Assembly (NCBI RefSeq): GCF_021869535.1
Contig: NW_026262701.1
Location: 51,339,278 to 51,403,277 of the forward strand
Direction: 5' to 3'
Source of the DNA: Mytilus californianus
Taxonomy: Eukaryota > Mollusca > Bivalvia > Mytilida > Mytilidae
Length of the DNA: 64,000 nucleotides
Position 1 is the first letter of the stretch, and each line of letters starts with the position of its first letter. The position numbers and the translations under genes are program-made. The notes beneath the pieces are model-generated. The model was not told the DNA's origin. It ran no database searches and saw nothing but the letters and a program-made list of their open reading frames with translations. Below are positions 20,366 to 33,800 of this stretch, piece by piece.

Positions 20366-20963
20366 GATGGATGGCCACACTCATCCAAAGCACATACAAC
20401 ATGGAAATCCATCTAAAAATAGAACAGGTTTTTCCGAATTGGTCACGTGATTTTACCTCATCAAGTAATGGGATAACCACATCAAAGAATGACAGGACCA
20501 CATCAAATAATGAAACAAACACATCATGTAGTGTAAAATCGTCAAATTTTGAAACATCATTACGTAATGTTAAAACCATATAAAGAATAGGCAAATCATC
20601 ATTACAAAATAACAAAACCACATCATGTAATGAAACAACTACATAACGTTAAGTCACATTCACATCAAGTAATGTTAAAATCACATTGATTAATGACACA
20701 ACCACATTAAATAATGGTGAAACCACATCGAGTAATGACAAAACCATATTGAGTAATGACAAAACTACATCAAATCAATACGAAACCATATCGTGTAATA
20801 TCGAAATATCATTAAGTAATGACTATTCCATATTGAGTTATATCAAAACATCATTACGTCATGTCAAAACCATATTAAGTAAAGACAAAATATCATCAAG
20901 TAATAATAAAACAACATAAAGTAATATCAGAGTTCCACATAAGACAGCTGTGGCGTTCCATAG

Positions 20964-21834
20964 TACACAACTATTTGTATCTGATATTTTTGATAAGTTT
21001 GTTTTTTTGTTTATTTTCAAAACTTTGAGAGCTGAGAATGTACATGATGCAGAAACGGAAGTGTGAATTATTTCGTTTCGAGTGTTTACGAAACGGCGAT
21101 TTTATTTTAGAATCGTGTCAAATTTCATTTTTCTAGACCTATGCCATCAATTTGTAAGCATGGAAATAGGTTCAAGTCATTAAGTTTCAATACAACTTAT
21201 CCTAAAAGTTATCGATCTTAAAACATATTTATCGAGTTTTAATCTAAACTGAGCATCGAACTCCGCAGAGTTTCATGTGTAATGATTTGGAAAAGTTCGA
21301 TCCCGACAATAATAAGTAACATATAACATATATTTTTTGTTAAATGTTATCTTTTTTTTTTAATTCTTACAAACCGATATCGAATATTCATATACTAAGA
21401 ATATTTAATTCTTTATTACGAAACTCAAATTGCCTTAGTTATCAGTTCGTCATTTCTAATTGTGTTACTTGTTAAAAAATTCCATAAGGAACTTTAAGCT
21501 TAATAATGTGTTGCACCGTGATCGCATATTTGTTTTTGATCACTTCTTTGTTTGGTGATACTTAATTTTTAACTCTACTCCCATAGCATGACTGTTTAAG
21601 AATGGTCTGCTTTGCAAGACTTTGCGGTTAGTTCTGGTTTTTCGGGATATACTTAACATACGAGAATTTAAATAGATAAGTTTGAATTTATCATGATTTA
21701 TTTCCATAATATTAATATTACTGTAATTATTGATTTATTATTTTATTATTATTATTATTTTTTTATTATTATTAATATCATTATTATTATTATTATTTCA
21801 GTATTTCAAAGCACTAACTTCACCAATAGTTACA
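20964..21834 (+). other. Upstream region of the receptor gene, with (ATT)n
   Basis: No gene. An (ATT)n tract (about 21740-21796) runs directly into TTTCAG at 21795-21800, which could be the 3' splice site of a 5' UTR exon starting at 21801. A promoter cannot be placed with confidence. Confidence 0.4.
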
Positions 21835-21880
21835 ATGACTTGTGTCAGATTGTCAACACTAATCGCTTGTATAATTACAG
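21835..21880 (+). CDS. Receptor exon 1: start and signal peptide
   Basis: ATG, then MTCVRLSTLIACIIT, ending ACAG|GTAAGT in phase 1. With the first residues of exon 2 (GHVLC) this makes a short n-region and a hydrophobic core typical of a signal peptide. It is the only plausible start that joins in frame to exon 2. Confidence 0.75.
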
Positions 21881-24800
21881 GTAAGTATATTCATATTGTG
21901 AAAAAGTATATAACATTAACGTGTCCTGCCGTTGATCGGTACAAAAACGTAGGGTAAAACCGTGGATGCTAGGACAGAAGGGTAAGTTTGGACAGTTGCT
22001 GTCCAATATGATTCGGCAAATGTAAAAGTCCATGACATTACAATCGAATAAACTTTAACGAAATAAGGCCTATTTTGAGCCCTAATTCGCGGGGAACACC
22101 CTTATTGTAACATTTGCTTAAATTTGAAGAAAACAAGTTTCAGAGGCAGACTTTTCATTTTTAAATCAAAAGTTTGATTCTAGTGGCCTTAATGAGGCTA
22201 ACAACGCGGTTTGTAACTTCTTTATGGTTATAATTGGGCTTTTTACGGCGATTAGTTAATGATATGTCTGTACATCCCATAAGCTTTGTTTCATATAAAG
22301 AGAAAATATTCGGACACATGTTAAATTAAGTCAATGACACTTTAACATTGTAAAAATTAACACTGTAACTATCATCCCTCTTTCGCAAATATTACTAGTA
22401 ACGATGTTTATCGATTTTTATCGATTCTGTAGACTTTAATACTTAAAATAAACACATTTAATTATAATATATCATTTTGTTAAAAGGAAACCCAAAAAAC
22501 ATAAACAGGTTACTCCAAAAAGACGGATCATCAATTCACAATTTCCGATTTCTGAAATTTTTGTGAGCGAAAACAAATCGAAAACACCAAATAATTTACA
22601 ATTTTAAGTGAAGCTTTGACTAGTCTTTATCAAATCAAACACAAATAAGGTAACTTCCGCATATATTAATATTTAAAATCTTGTATCCTTTTCTTATGTG
22701 TGATAAAATACTTTATTCAGTAAATTGTGTTTATGCATGTCTTTCAATTTTAGTAAAATTAATATAATACTCAGAATTCAGTCAGGTAAAACAAATCAAC
22801 AACGCTTTTAATGGTTTGCGTAGCAACGAAAACTAAAGAAGAAGTTAAACCTAAATCTAGATTTAACCTGGCCTTCGTCGGTGGTTTTTTCTTTTGTTTC
22901 AATTTGTTTTCAAAAGAGGAAGCTTCAAAGTTTTACTGGGGTAGTGTATATCTTGCCTCTAATATTCACCATATCCTTTCTTTTCCATTATATTGACATA
23001 ATGTTCTTTTCTCGTAAGTGTTGAGAACGTCAGATATTGCTTTCTGTTATATGTGTATTCTCTTTTGACTACGTTTTTTCCGCCAAATTATCTGACAAAT
23101 CTCGTGATGTGTCCTATGTTTGTGTAACTGTTTATAATTTGTTTGTTATATTTGGGCTAATATATGGCCGAATTTGTTACATTTATTTCCCCAAAATAAT
23201 TTGAAATGTATTGATATTACTCTGTAGCTGTATTCCTTATAATACAGAAATCTAGCATAATGTAAAAGACTTTCACTCAATCCGATGTTTAGGTCATCTT
23301 GAACACCATTTTATGCAAATTTTGGTCAACCAATAATTTGGGATGACAAACCGTCATTTTAATTACAATGTTTTAACCAAAAACATAGTTTAACGCAATT
23401 GTATCTTGTATCAAAATTTCAACATTATAATGATTAAATGTTTTGCCAGTTCACAATATGTATAATATATAAAATTCAAAAACAATAAAAAATAATTATT
23501 TTGTTAAGTTAAGAAATGTTTGCCATAAGGTCGTCTTTTAAGAGTCGAAACGATGTCGGAAAATTGTTAAAGCATAGAATTTCGGACTATATTCTGAAAC
23601 ATTACGCAGATACTCGACAATAATTTTTGTAGTTCATAGTAAAATATTCCAAAAATATTTGAAGGCGAGGATATTGTTGGATGAAGAAAGTACATCTAAA
23701 CATGACTCCTGATTGGATGTCCCCAGATCCTTACACGAGCGACAAGCACATCTAGCAGACCAAAGTGAAAGCTTTAATTCAAATCCGACTGTAATGGTTA
23801 TCGATTGTTGATGACTTCAGAATGACAATCCAAATGATATGTATATGTTAAAGTAAAAATAAAACTACATACGTAGTTGCGCACGTAAAACTAGTTCAAC
23901 ACAGTTTACTAAGTCTGACAATCTGGACCATGTGTTGTTCGTTGTTGTAGTCTGGTTTGTACGTCAAAGTTACCGGTTGTTTGTCAGTTGGTATGTCATA
24001 GTTTCCAATCTTTTTGTTATCTTTTTTATGCATTATTATTATCATTCTCTATCCTGTTTATATTCATCGATAAAAATAATACAATATTGAAAGAACGAAA
24101 AGTACTATTTTGTAAAATCGAAGGGGATATAAATGGCTTTTTGTATAAGACTTCCTTTGTTAAAAAATAATATATTTGTTTTCCATGGACCAAGGTACTT
24201 GTTTAGGCAATTGATGAAAAGTGGCAATTATCTTACTTATTAAAAAGTCGTCTCAACCCAAACAAAGTTAAGTTGCACTAATGATCTTATATAATTTGTT
24301 TTAATTTTCAGGACATGTATTATGTATAAAATTATTAGTCTCACCGGACTATATCTTGGGTGGTACTGAACTGGCATTGAACTGCAGTTTAGATAACAAC
24401 TTTTCAGATCCATGGGTGACATTCCATAAAGACGCAACATTGATTGGCTTCATTCGAAATTGCAGTGAAAATGGAATGACATCCTGTTCATTAACAACTA
24501 AATGTCATTGTGATTTAAACACAAGTACATATATATGGAACTATACACCGTCTAGTGAAAACGTGATTGATGCTACTTTTAACTGTACTATGGGTAATTC
24601 TCAAAGTGATAGAATTACAGTCAAAAAGGCTGGTAAGCTTTAGTTATTTCATTTCATGGAACTAACTTATAAGTACACAGAAGAATTTTATATCACACAT
24701 GAAAAAACACATAGTATCACTCTTACATATTCTGTATTAATACACGGACCTTCTCCAAGGACAGGGACGGTTGATATGTAGTATGTATGAAATACGAAAC

Positions 24801-27800
24801 CAATCCTTACGAATGTCTGGTACGTAAATTAGTGATCACAGTTAAACAAGTTTGTCACCCAAACTTGATTAAATCATAATATGAATATTTTCAATTTATG
24901 GGTTTCAAAAAAATATCACGGAAGTCATTATCAGTTGAAATATTCAAATATTGAGTGATATGCATAATTTGCACAATAATAAGGTTGACACATGAAGTCG
25001 ACCGACTTTGCATTAGTCAATTCCAGCATGATATGTGTCAGTTTTTCTTCAACATATTTGTGTCAAACTCTCCATCGGTTTCTTCTTGTTTAATCGATTT
25101 TTTAATGAAAAAAGATTTACTCTGCATGAAAATTTGCGCTTTATCACGAAATCATAGTTATATATAAAAGTAACTTAGTTTAATATTAATCCCTAGTTAT
25201 ATTAAAACTAAACTAATATCTTATTCTTTAATTCTGACATCCTTCTTACGTGAATCTGTCGTTCAATGTTCGTACAACCTACCAATATGTTTTGTGCCGC
25301 ATTCAAGCATTGTTCGGACAACATTCGATAATCCTTTCATTTACAACAATGTTTATGGTAGGATATAGAGTGCAATTCTAAGATTTTCGTTTATAGTATT
25401 GTATCAAATTTTGTGTATGTGAATTGGTCTTGTTCAGCCAATTGTATATCATTTCGTTTTGTGTGTGTATAGGGTTATGGTACTGTAAAATATGTGTTTT
25501 GGTATATATGGAAAACAACAGATACACATGTAAACCCTAAAAAAGGTATAGAGTTTTGAAATTTAATTTTGTTTCTTAATTAACAAAGAATTTTATGATT
25601 TTCTTAACAATTATTTCAAATATAAAAGGTTTTTCCAACTTTATCTTTTCACATGACCACTTATTTGATAACACACAATGGGATTTATGTACAAAATGTG
25701 TTTCTGAGGTCACTTGAGGAAATATTTGACTTTCAACTTCCTGAACCACAGTCTACATCTGTGTTATTAATACAGTTGACAAGTTGTATCCACTTCTTTT
25801 ATCAACTGCTCTGCGTGTATGCACATAAAATTAACATAGATTTGAATTTACCTGAACACCTAAGTATCAAAAGGGGTATGTCAGAAGACGTTAGTTTAGT
25901 CTACTGCACGTATCAGTCAGTATGTAAAATCTCATACCAACTTGATTTTCACAGCGGGAACGGGATGAACCTTTAAATATGTGCGCCCTGTGAACATTTT
26001 GGTTAATGTTCAAGTCTTAGCAACAACAAATTATAAGGCAATCACGTATCATGGAAATTTATATGAAAAATAAGGTCACCTAGATTTAAATTTTATCAAG
26101 AATGGCTTTGATTAGGTTTTGCGTTTAGTTTCAAAATTTAAGCAAGTACAGATAATAGAGTAACGATTTTTTCAGCAATATTGATGCATCATATTTCGTA
26201 ACGAATGTCTATATTAAAATAGTGTTACTGTCACGTTCATTACCAACTTAAATTTTCAAACAATCCCACATCGGGTGTTGGTTCACAACATGAAATAATA
26301 AATCAAAACAGATACAATTAACATCGGGCAAGGGAAAGAACTATATTTTGTGAATGGAAACTTATTATTTCCCTTTAGTATCTCCCGCCTCTCATTTATA
26401 ATTGGTGTCATGCAGTCATTTATATCTTGTTTTTTTGTCAAATTTATTAAATTTTGTTAATCTCCTACACATATACACATATTGTTTAATCTATCTTTAA
26501 CTTTTAAAAATGCCACGAACTGGTTTATTAACAGATATTTCAGACAGCACTACAACATCGTCCCATTTATATTATGTTGTGTTTCGAATGAATGACTTTA
26601 TTTCTCATAAAACTACAATAACATAGTTATAGAGAACATATATACACCTAATCATAAGGTATAATTATTACATACATGTGTGATAAATACAATGAAATTA
26701 ACTCGGAGGACTGGCTTTTACATAATTTGTCTTATATAACAGTTTTACAAATATATGGTAATTTAAGGCCAAAACTATACAAATTCAGTTTGCTTTATAG
26801 TTTACTGATACTCATATTTCATGAATCAATTGAGAAGATACAATTCACCATAACGAACAAAATGTTACGGAATTGCATAATCTCCAAACGGAAAGAAACC
26901 TGGTGCAACGAGATAGTATATGCTATATATGCATCACCCGTAATGCGAGTCCACACTCAGTCTGAATGTCACAATCGGGAATAGGTCTGTGATCTAAAAA
27001 TCTTCGATTATAAACAATAAATAGGGAAACATACATAATGTATCGATCGACCAATTTGAGATGATGACAGTAAAACTTACGAAGTGTCGATTTCAGTCGT
27101 CCTTCTCATAACTATACAGGAGCAATATATGTGTAAGGAGCACATCCCTATGGCTGCTGTGAAATCGGAAGTTGTCAATTTGAAAGTTGGAATTATTACG
27201 TTTGACATAGATTCTAGTTTGAATTTGTCTCCCTGTGTCAGTATTGAGTAATAGACCAATATAAGAAACATACCTTCTAGTTTCGGCAGTATCCTTAATC
27301 TACAGTTCACTCGGTTATTGAGATGCATGCAGTCGCTGAAAACACATCATTAATATATATCTGAAAGTAAAATAAGAACTTTGCAAGATGCTTTTTCTTT
27401 TTGTTTTTGAGGAGATTCTGTATGAATTGCTTCGAATGTTTATCTTACCAAGTCGTCCAGTAGGAATGCACAATTAATGCCCATTGCAACACTAACTGTG
27501 TCCTTTTGGCTATGCGGTATGTTTAAATATGCAGTCATGTCCTATCGAAATGGAGACGTTAAATCGGATGCCTCGTGAAGATAGGGGGCCACGATCTCTG
27601 CACGTTAAGAACCACTGCAATAACTATTTGAGGGCTCCGTATGTGGCCTGTTGTAAAACAAAAACATTTCTATCCCTATCCAATATACCTCATTTTCCAG
27701 TTGTAGTCCTAATTTCCCACCTCCATTCTTGACGACCTCCTATTACAGGGCCTACTTTTTGTATCGTATATGTAAATTTGTCGTCTTGAACATGCATGAA

Positions 27801-30800
27801 ATATTGGCAACTGGACGTAAAGGAGACATCAATCTTAGTATTTCATATACCATATCACTAGTTTTTCAACACTGAGGTTGTAATTCGAACCCCACAAGAA
27901 ACAGTGCGTTCGACACAAATTCACATCGATTACTAGTATTCCTAACGAAGGTTAAAGGTTCTCTCCGGGGAACAAATAGTTTGTATCTGCTTTTTCGAAA
28001 TAAAAAATTATCAAACTAAGAAACAAAGACATAACATCGATCAAATCGATTTCACAAAAACCTCAGTTATTATTTTCTCATACGAGTAAACATTTTATTG
28101 TTTGCCTTGACATTAGATAAAATGTAATATTTTAGTCAATGAGACAGCATTTTAACGACACGTTAAACAATAAAACATTGATATTTCAACCTACCTTATT
28201 ATATTTCTTCTTGTTTAATAAATGAGTACCAGAACAATAAACAAGACAATTATAATACAATTCGGCAATATAAAATCTTATATATCACGAAAGAAGAAAT
28301 CCACTTTCCAAACGCCTTAATCTGTAAAATAAGATAATATTCTATTGTTTTGTTTTTGTTGAATTGGCATTTGAAATATAAATTCACAAGACATTACACA
28401 AACAATACAAACAAACACACCACGTGTTCGAGGATGTTACTTTTGTTGAAGTTAACTGTACCGTGTACTTAAGCACAGAGCAATGGATTCCTTTTAACAT
28501 CAGTTTACCGTTATCAAGGAATCTGCGATGTAAAACATGTCGTGCTTTCATGTGACATTTAGGTGTATTAGCAATAGTGGTTTAATATGATCCAATTGTT
28601 TGGAAATATAAAGGATAACAATGAAATAAATGATGACTATACGCAACAATGATTAGTCTATGGTAACTTGTCTCGTAAAATATAAACCTGTTACCAATTA
28701 TTCTTACGCATAACTACTTTTGATGAAGTCGTACAGAAGTGTTTTTGTTTTATTTAGAGTTGTCAGGTATAACGATATCACCTGCTATACCAGTATTTAG
28801 AGTGACAGAGAATGCAACTGTTCACAATTTCACATGCACAGCTTTATGTTGGCCAGAATGTAGTTTTAAATGGACTGGGCCAAACAATTTTATAAACAAT
28901 GATGATAAATTAAGACTGAGCAACATCAAAAAGTCAAGTTCTGGAAAGTACCAATGCCAAGCAACAAATGTCGTAGGAACAAATTACAGTAACTTTATGG
29001 AAATTAAAGTTCAACGTAAGTTACTTGTTGTTTTTTTTTTGTATTATAGAGACATAAAAAGACTTAAGTGTTAACTTTCTTTCAGTAGAAAAAACATGTA
29101 TGATTAAGGTCCTGGCATTTTCACTTCATATATATTTAAAGGGCGTATATATATATGTCAAATGCGTTTTGTTAAAATATACTTTTTCACTCATTTTGGT
29201 CTTTTGGAAAATGTTGTGTGTGCTGTATTTAGACCCCTCTACCATGTCTGCCAAGAAATTTGTTTTGCATGCACACGTATAAAAATTGCGGTTTTTATCC
29301 AACGCAATCATAGGTTTGAACGTTGTTTTCAATTTAGACTTGTTTATATATATATATATATATATAATTACTGTTTACAATGCGTTTGTTTCATCTGTTT
29401 TAAGTTAAAGAAGTACTTTTGGTGCTTATATGTCCTTGTATCATTATTGGACGAGTAATTTTTTTATCTTTATTTGTAATCTTCTTAATAGCCCGTAGAC
29501 CGTGGGTTATTACCAGTTTCGGTGGTTGACGAGATCCTTGTGGATGAGGACTGTAGCCAGACTCCGTACCAAATAATACCCGGACGGACGAGACTACAGT
29601 TTCAATAAGCTGCTTTGGCTCCGATATCATCTAAACGAAAGGAAGGATGGACCCGGTCCGATCAATCGGCTGTTCATGTCGAGCCCTTCAATTACTCTTC
29701 AACAATAAGCTTTCTTTTAACAATTTTCAATGTATACACATGTATTTAAATTAAGCTATTAATACTTAGGATAACTGAAGAAGGCGACGTCTCATGGGTC
29801 AATCAAGTGGTACGCTTTCTAATTCCCTTGATTAATACGCTCTGCTTTAGTATACAATTCTTGGAGCATCTGGTGCTTTCCAGAGGATCTTCGGTGCTAA
29901 TTTTGGGGACGAGCTACATTATACTTGGAGCTCGTTTTCAGCATTAGCACTTGACCCCAGCTCGCCATGGAAACATAGCATCACCCTTGTAGGCACTCCG
30001 AGGTGGGTGGATGACACGAATAGTGAATCTTTCTCATTTCCTATTGCGCCCCAAAACCAACCCCTTCAATCAGCTTTAATAAATAAAAATACGAAAATGT
30101 GATGACTCAGCGCCATGTCCGGATGACAGTTGGCCCCAATTTATAGTAATTAAATATACAGATGAAAAACCTATTTAAAAGTTATCTCCTTTTGTGATTC
30201 CCAAACAAATTCAAAGCACTGCTAGTACTGTGAAAAAAGTTTCGAAAATGAAATCAAGGAATTTGTTGGTTGAATATTCCAACAAAAGCACATCAACAAA
30301 TTTGCTGATAATGAAAACCATTACATACTTTATTGTGTCTGTCTCTCCTCACAATAGTTTAAACAGTAGTATGGGAATCATTCGAGACAGAAGTCATTAT
30401 CTGGCTGACCTTACCGTGGAAGAAATTAAAGATAAACTTTCAAACCAAGGTGTAACTGATGTTGTTAAATTTCAAACCAAAAAGAATGGCAATATAATCA
30501 AACTAAATACTTATCTTTTGACCTTTAGAACTCCAACTCCTCCTTCATCTATTAAATCGGGATGCTTCGGAATCAGAGTTGACCGGTTTATTTCTAATCT
30601 AGTTAGATGCTTCAAATGTCAAAGGTTTAGTCATAGAATCAAACAATGTCATGGTAGGCAGAAATGCTTTACATGTTCTGACGAAGGGCATGAGGGAACA
30701 ACTTGTAACTCTGAATCTTCTAAATATGCAAACTGAGGTGAATCCCATTTTTCAGCATCTAGGGAATGTCCCGTTTACCTTAAAGAAAAAAAATCAAATC

Positions 30801-33800
30801 AAATCAAAACAGAAAGAAACATCAGTTACCCAGAAGCTAAACAGATAGCTTCTGTTTCGAATGATATTTTAGTTTCAAACAAACCATCGTATGCCAGTAA
30901 AGTTGACCGTTCATTCAGTCATGAGACTACACAAACTCGCATGACCTGGCCAATTGATGCTGACACTTTTATAATGTTGCCTGTTGAAACGGAACCTTCC
31001 GATAAAACAATAACTCCAAGAAAACCACCAAATCTAAAACCGATCAATCAACAAAATCTTCGTTATAGAGTTAGCAGTCTTCTTCAAAAAATGAAAATCC
31101 AGTTTCAAATGTAAAAGTTACAGAAAAACCCGACTGTTGGGGTAGTGTAAACATCTGGCCCGTGAATACTAAAAATGAATCGATCCAAAGTAAGCCACCC
31201 AAACATCCGTCTCAACTTCGTAGTTTAAACCCGAAGGAAGGCACAGAATCACCAATGAGACCATCCTCCCAGAAAGCTGAGACGTGATACGGGGCGAGGT
31301 GGGAAAACCTCATTAAAAAATCGAGTCAAGTAGAGAAAGTTCTCACTTCTCAAAGTAGGTTTGCTGGATTAGAGGACTCGCAGATGGAGTGCTATGATGT
31401 TGTTCCATCAGAAAAATCATAATCACAGGATAATCGAAAGAAAAATGCTGGAAAATTTGATCACATTCGCCCTGCTTCTAATTCATGACCAATATTATCC
31501 AATGGATTTGCCGAGGTTTTTTAGAGTTAACACTTTTAGTTCAGCCTTTTTTACCTGTTGTTTTTTGTCTTCAAGAAACTCAATTAAAAGAAAGTAAAAA
31601 TATCTCTTTAAAGGGATAGATCATGTATAGTACTTTTTCTAGGGAAGATGACCGTGCTGCTGGAGGTTCAACAGTTCTTGTGAAGGGCAAAGTCCTTCAT
31701 AGTACGGCCCAACTCACCACAGATCTGCAGGTAGTTGATGTTCAATTATCCTTGGATAAAAAAATTACTTTATGTTCAATTAATATTCCTCCTAGTTCTA
31801 CAAATGATAAAACAAACTTAAAATTTAACTGACCAGTTACCCTCACCTTGTATTCTGATGGGGGATTTCAATGCCCATAATCCAATATGGGGAAACAAAT
31901 CTTTGGATGATAAAGGCAAAATTATAGAATACTTTGTGTCTCAAGAAGGCTTGTGCATTTTTAATGATGGATCGGATACTTATCTTCATCCTGGAAACGG
32001 TGCCTTTTCTTCTATTGATTTAACTATATGCGATCCTTCTCTTCTGCATTATTGTTCGTGGCGTGTACACGATGATCTTTGTGGAAGTGATCACTTTCCA
32101 ATAATACTTGAGCATCTCTTTACTTCTGCTCAACAGAGAGTCCCTCGTTGGAAACTGAACAAGGCTGATTGACCTTTGTTTGAGACTCTCTGCAGAGAGG
32201 AATTACAGTCGAAGATGTTTGAGGCTGTTGAAGATCCAATTTTAACTCTTAATATAGTTTTAACGTCAATTGCTGACAGAACAATTCATAAGATCTCAGC
32301 AAATCTGAAACATCCCAGCAAACCATGGTTTGATGTCGATTGTGATCAAGCTATAAATAACCGTAAAACATCCGAAAGACGGTTTAATAAACAACCTATA
32401 TCGGAAAACCATCGCAATTTTCTTATTTTTCGTGCAAATGCACGACGGACATGCAAACAAGCTCGGCGTTCTTCTTGGCAAATTTTGTCTCGGGAATAAC
32501 ATATCGCACTCCGATGACAAAAGTATGGAACATGATTCAAAGGATCAAAAGTAAACATTCTAAACCAACGGTCAAACGTTTAAAGGAAGGCAATACTTTA
32601 TTAACATCGGAAAAAGATATTGCCAACAAGCTAGGTGAAACTGTTTCGAAATCTTCTTCTTCTGATAATTACAAAGAAGATTTTCAGAAATTTAAAACAT
32701 AAAAATAAAAAACAAAATTGAACTTTAAATCGAAAAATGGGGAAAATAACAATAAACTCTTTTTATTGGAAGAACTTAAAACATCTTTATCTAAGGCCCA
32801 TGATACAGCTTGTGGTCCTGATAATATCCACTATCAATTCCTCGCTTGAAGCTCTTCTAGAGCTCATGAATAACATCTGGGAATCTGGTGATTTACAATC
32901 TATATGGAATCTTGCCAACGTCGTGCCTACTCCAAATAAAGATCATACGGATCCTGTAAATTATCGACCAATTGCTCTTACCAGTTGTGTCTGCAAAATG
33001 CTGACCGGATGGTCAACGATCGCCTTGTGTGGTTCCTGGAATCTAATGGGCTTTTAGCCAATATCCAGTACGGATTCCGACAGGGCCGTAGTACTCTTGA
33101 TCATCTTGTTCGGTTTGAATCTTTCATCCGTAATGGTCTTGCGCAAAATGAGCATGTAGTGTCAGTCTTTATCGGCCTTGAAAGGGCCAATGACACTACT
33201 TGGAAGTATGGTATTTTAAAAGATCTTTTTGATATAGGTTGAAAGGCATGTGCCAAATTTCATGTCGAATTTTCTTTCTAACAGGCAATTAAATGTTAGA
33301 GTTAACTCAGTCATGTCTGATCTTTATAATAAGGAGCTGGGTGTCCCTCAGTGGAGTATGTTGTCTGTTATAATTGTTCAGTTTGAAAATTACCAGTCTT
33401 GTAGAAGTTTTTTAAAGCAATATGGAAGGTTCTTTGTACGTTGATGATTTCTTAATCTGTTACAGAGGCCAAAATATGAGTTATATAGAACGTCAATTAC
33501 AATTATGTCTTGGTAGAATTGAAAAATGGGCTTCTGAAAATGATTTTAAAACCGTCGGTATGCATTTCTGCATCAAACGGAAATTGCATCTAGATCCTGA
33601 ACTTTACTTATACGGCAACCAGATTAGAATGGTTGATGAAACCATATTTCTTGGTCTTTTGTTTTTTTTATAGAAAGTTAACCTTTCTTACTAATATTAA
33701 AATGTTAAAATCAAAATGTCTTAAAGCTTTATATATTAGAATGTTAATTCATTTTTAATAGAAGTTGGAGTACATATATTTTCCAAAATATGAATTTGTT

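Larger units (their letters stand above)
17462..20963. mobile_element. Second inverted-repeat element with minisatellite arms
   Basis: The left arm (17462 to about 18150) is the reverse complement of the right arm (about 20320-20963). The outer tips read CTATGGAACGCC. The inner 2.2 kb (18151-20319) is not repeated. Parts of the arms are near-identical: 64 codons of an incidental frame match exactly between the arms. Arms made of a short degenerate repeat plus unique interior again suggest foldback architecture. Target duplications are not clear (a shared TA or GTAC at best), so a locally arisen inverted duplication cannot be excluded. Confidence 0.6.
29470..33745 (+). mobile_element. Jockey-type LINE inside receptor intron 3 (sense)
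   Basis: A GC-richer leader (about 29470-30097, 'gtagaccgtgggttattacc' and 'tggaaacatagcatcaccct') is probably the element's 5' UTR. Then come ORF1 with zinc knuckles and ORF2 with endonuclease and reverse transcriptase. The copy breaks off after the reverse transcriptase (near 33745), lacking the C-terminal part. Many stops and frameshifts make it inert. It lies in the transcriptional direction of the host gene. Confidence 0.8.

Noticed and set aside
17455-20970. A defined target-site duplication for the second inverted-repeat element
   Set aside because: GTAC or TA can be matched on both sides only by shifting the tip by one or two bases, so the evidence is too weak to call.
24633-28757. 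Extra Ig exon in the long intron 2
   Set aside because: No frame with the Cys-Trp-Cys pattern and flanking AG/GT in phase 1 was found, and exons 2 and 3 already join in frame.
30651-30848. Separate small gene overlapping the zinc-knuckle frame
   Set aside because: It is an alternate frame over the LINE ORF1 knuckles; the peptide has no motif.
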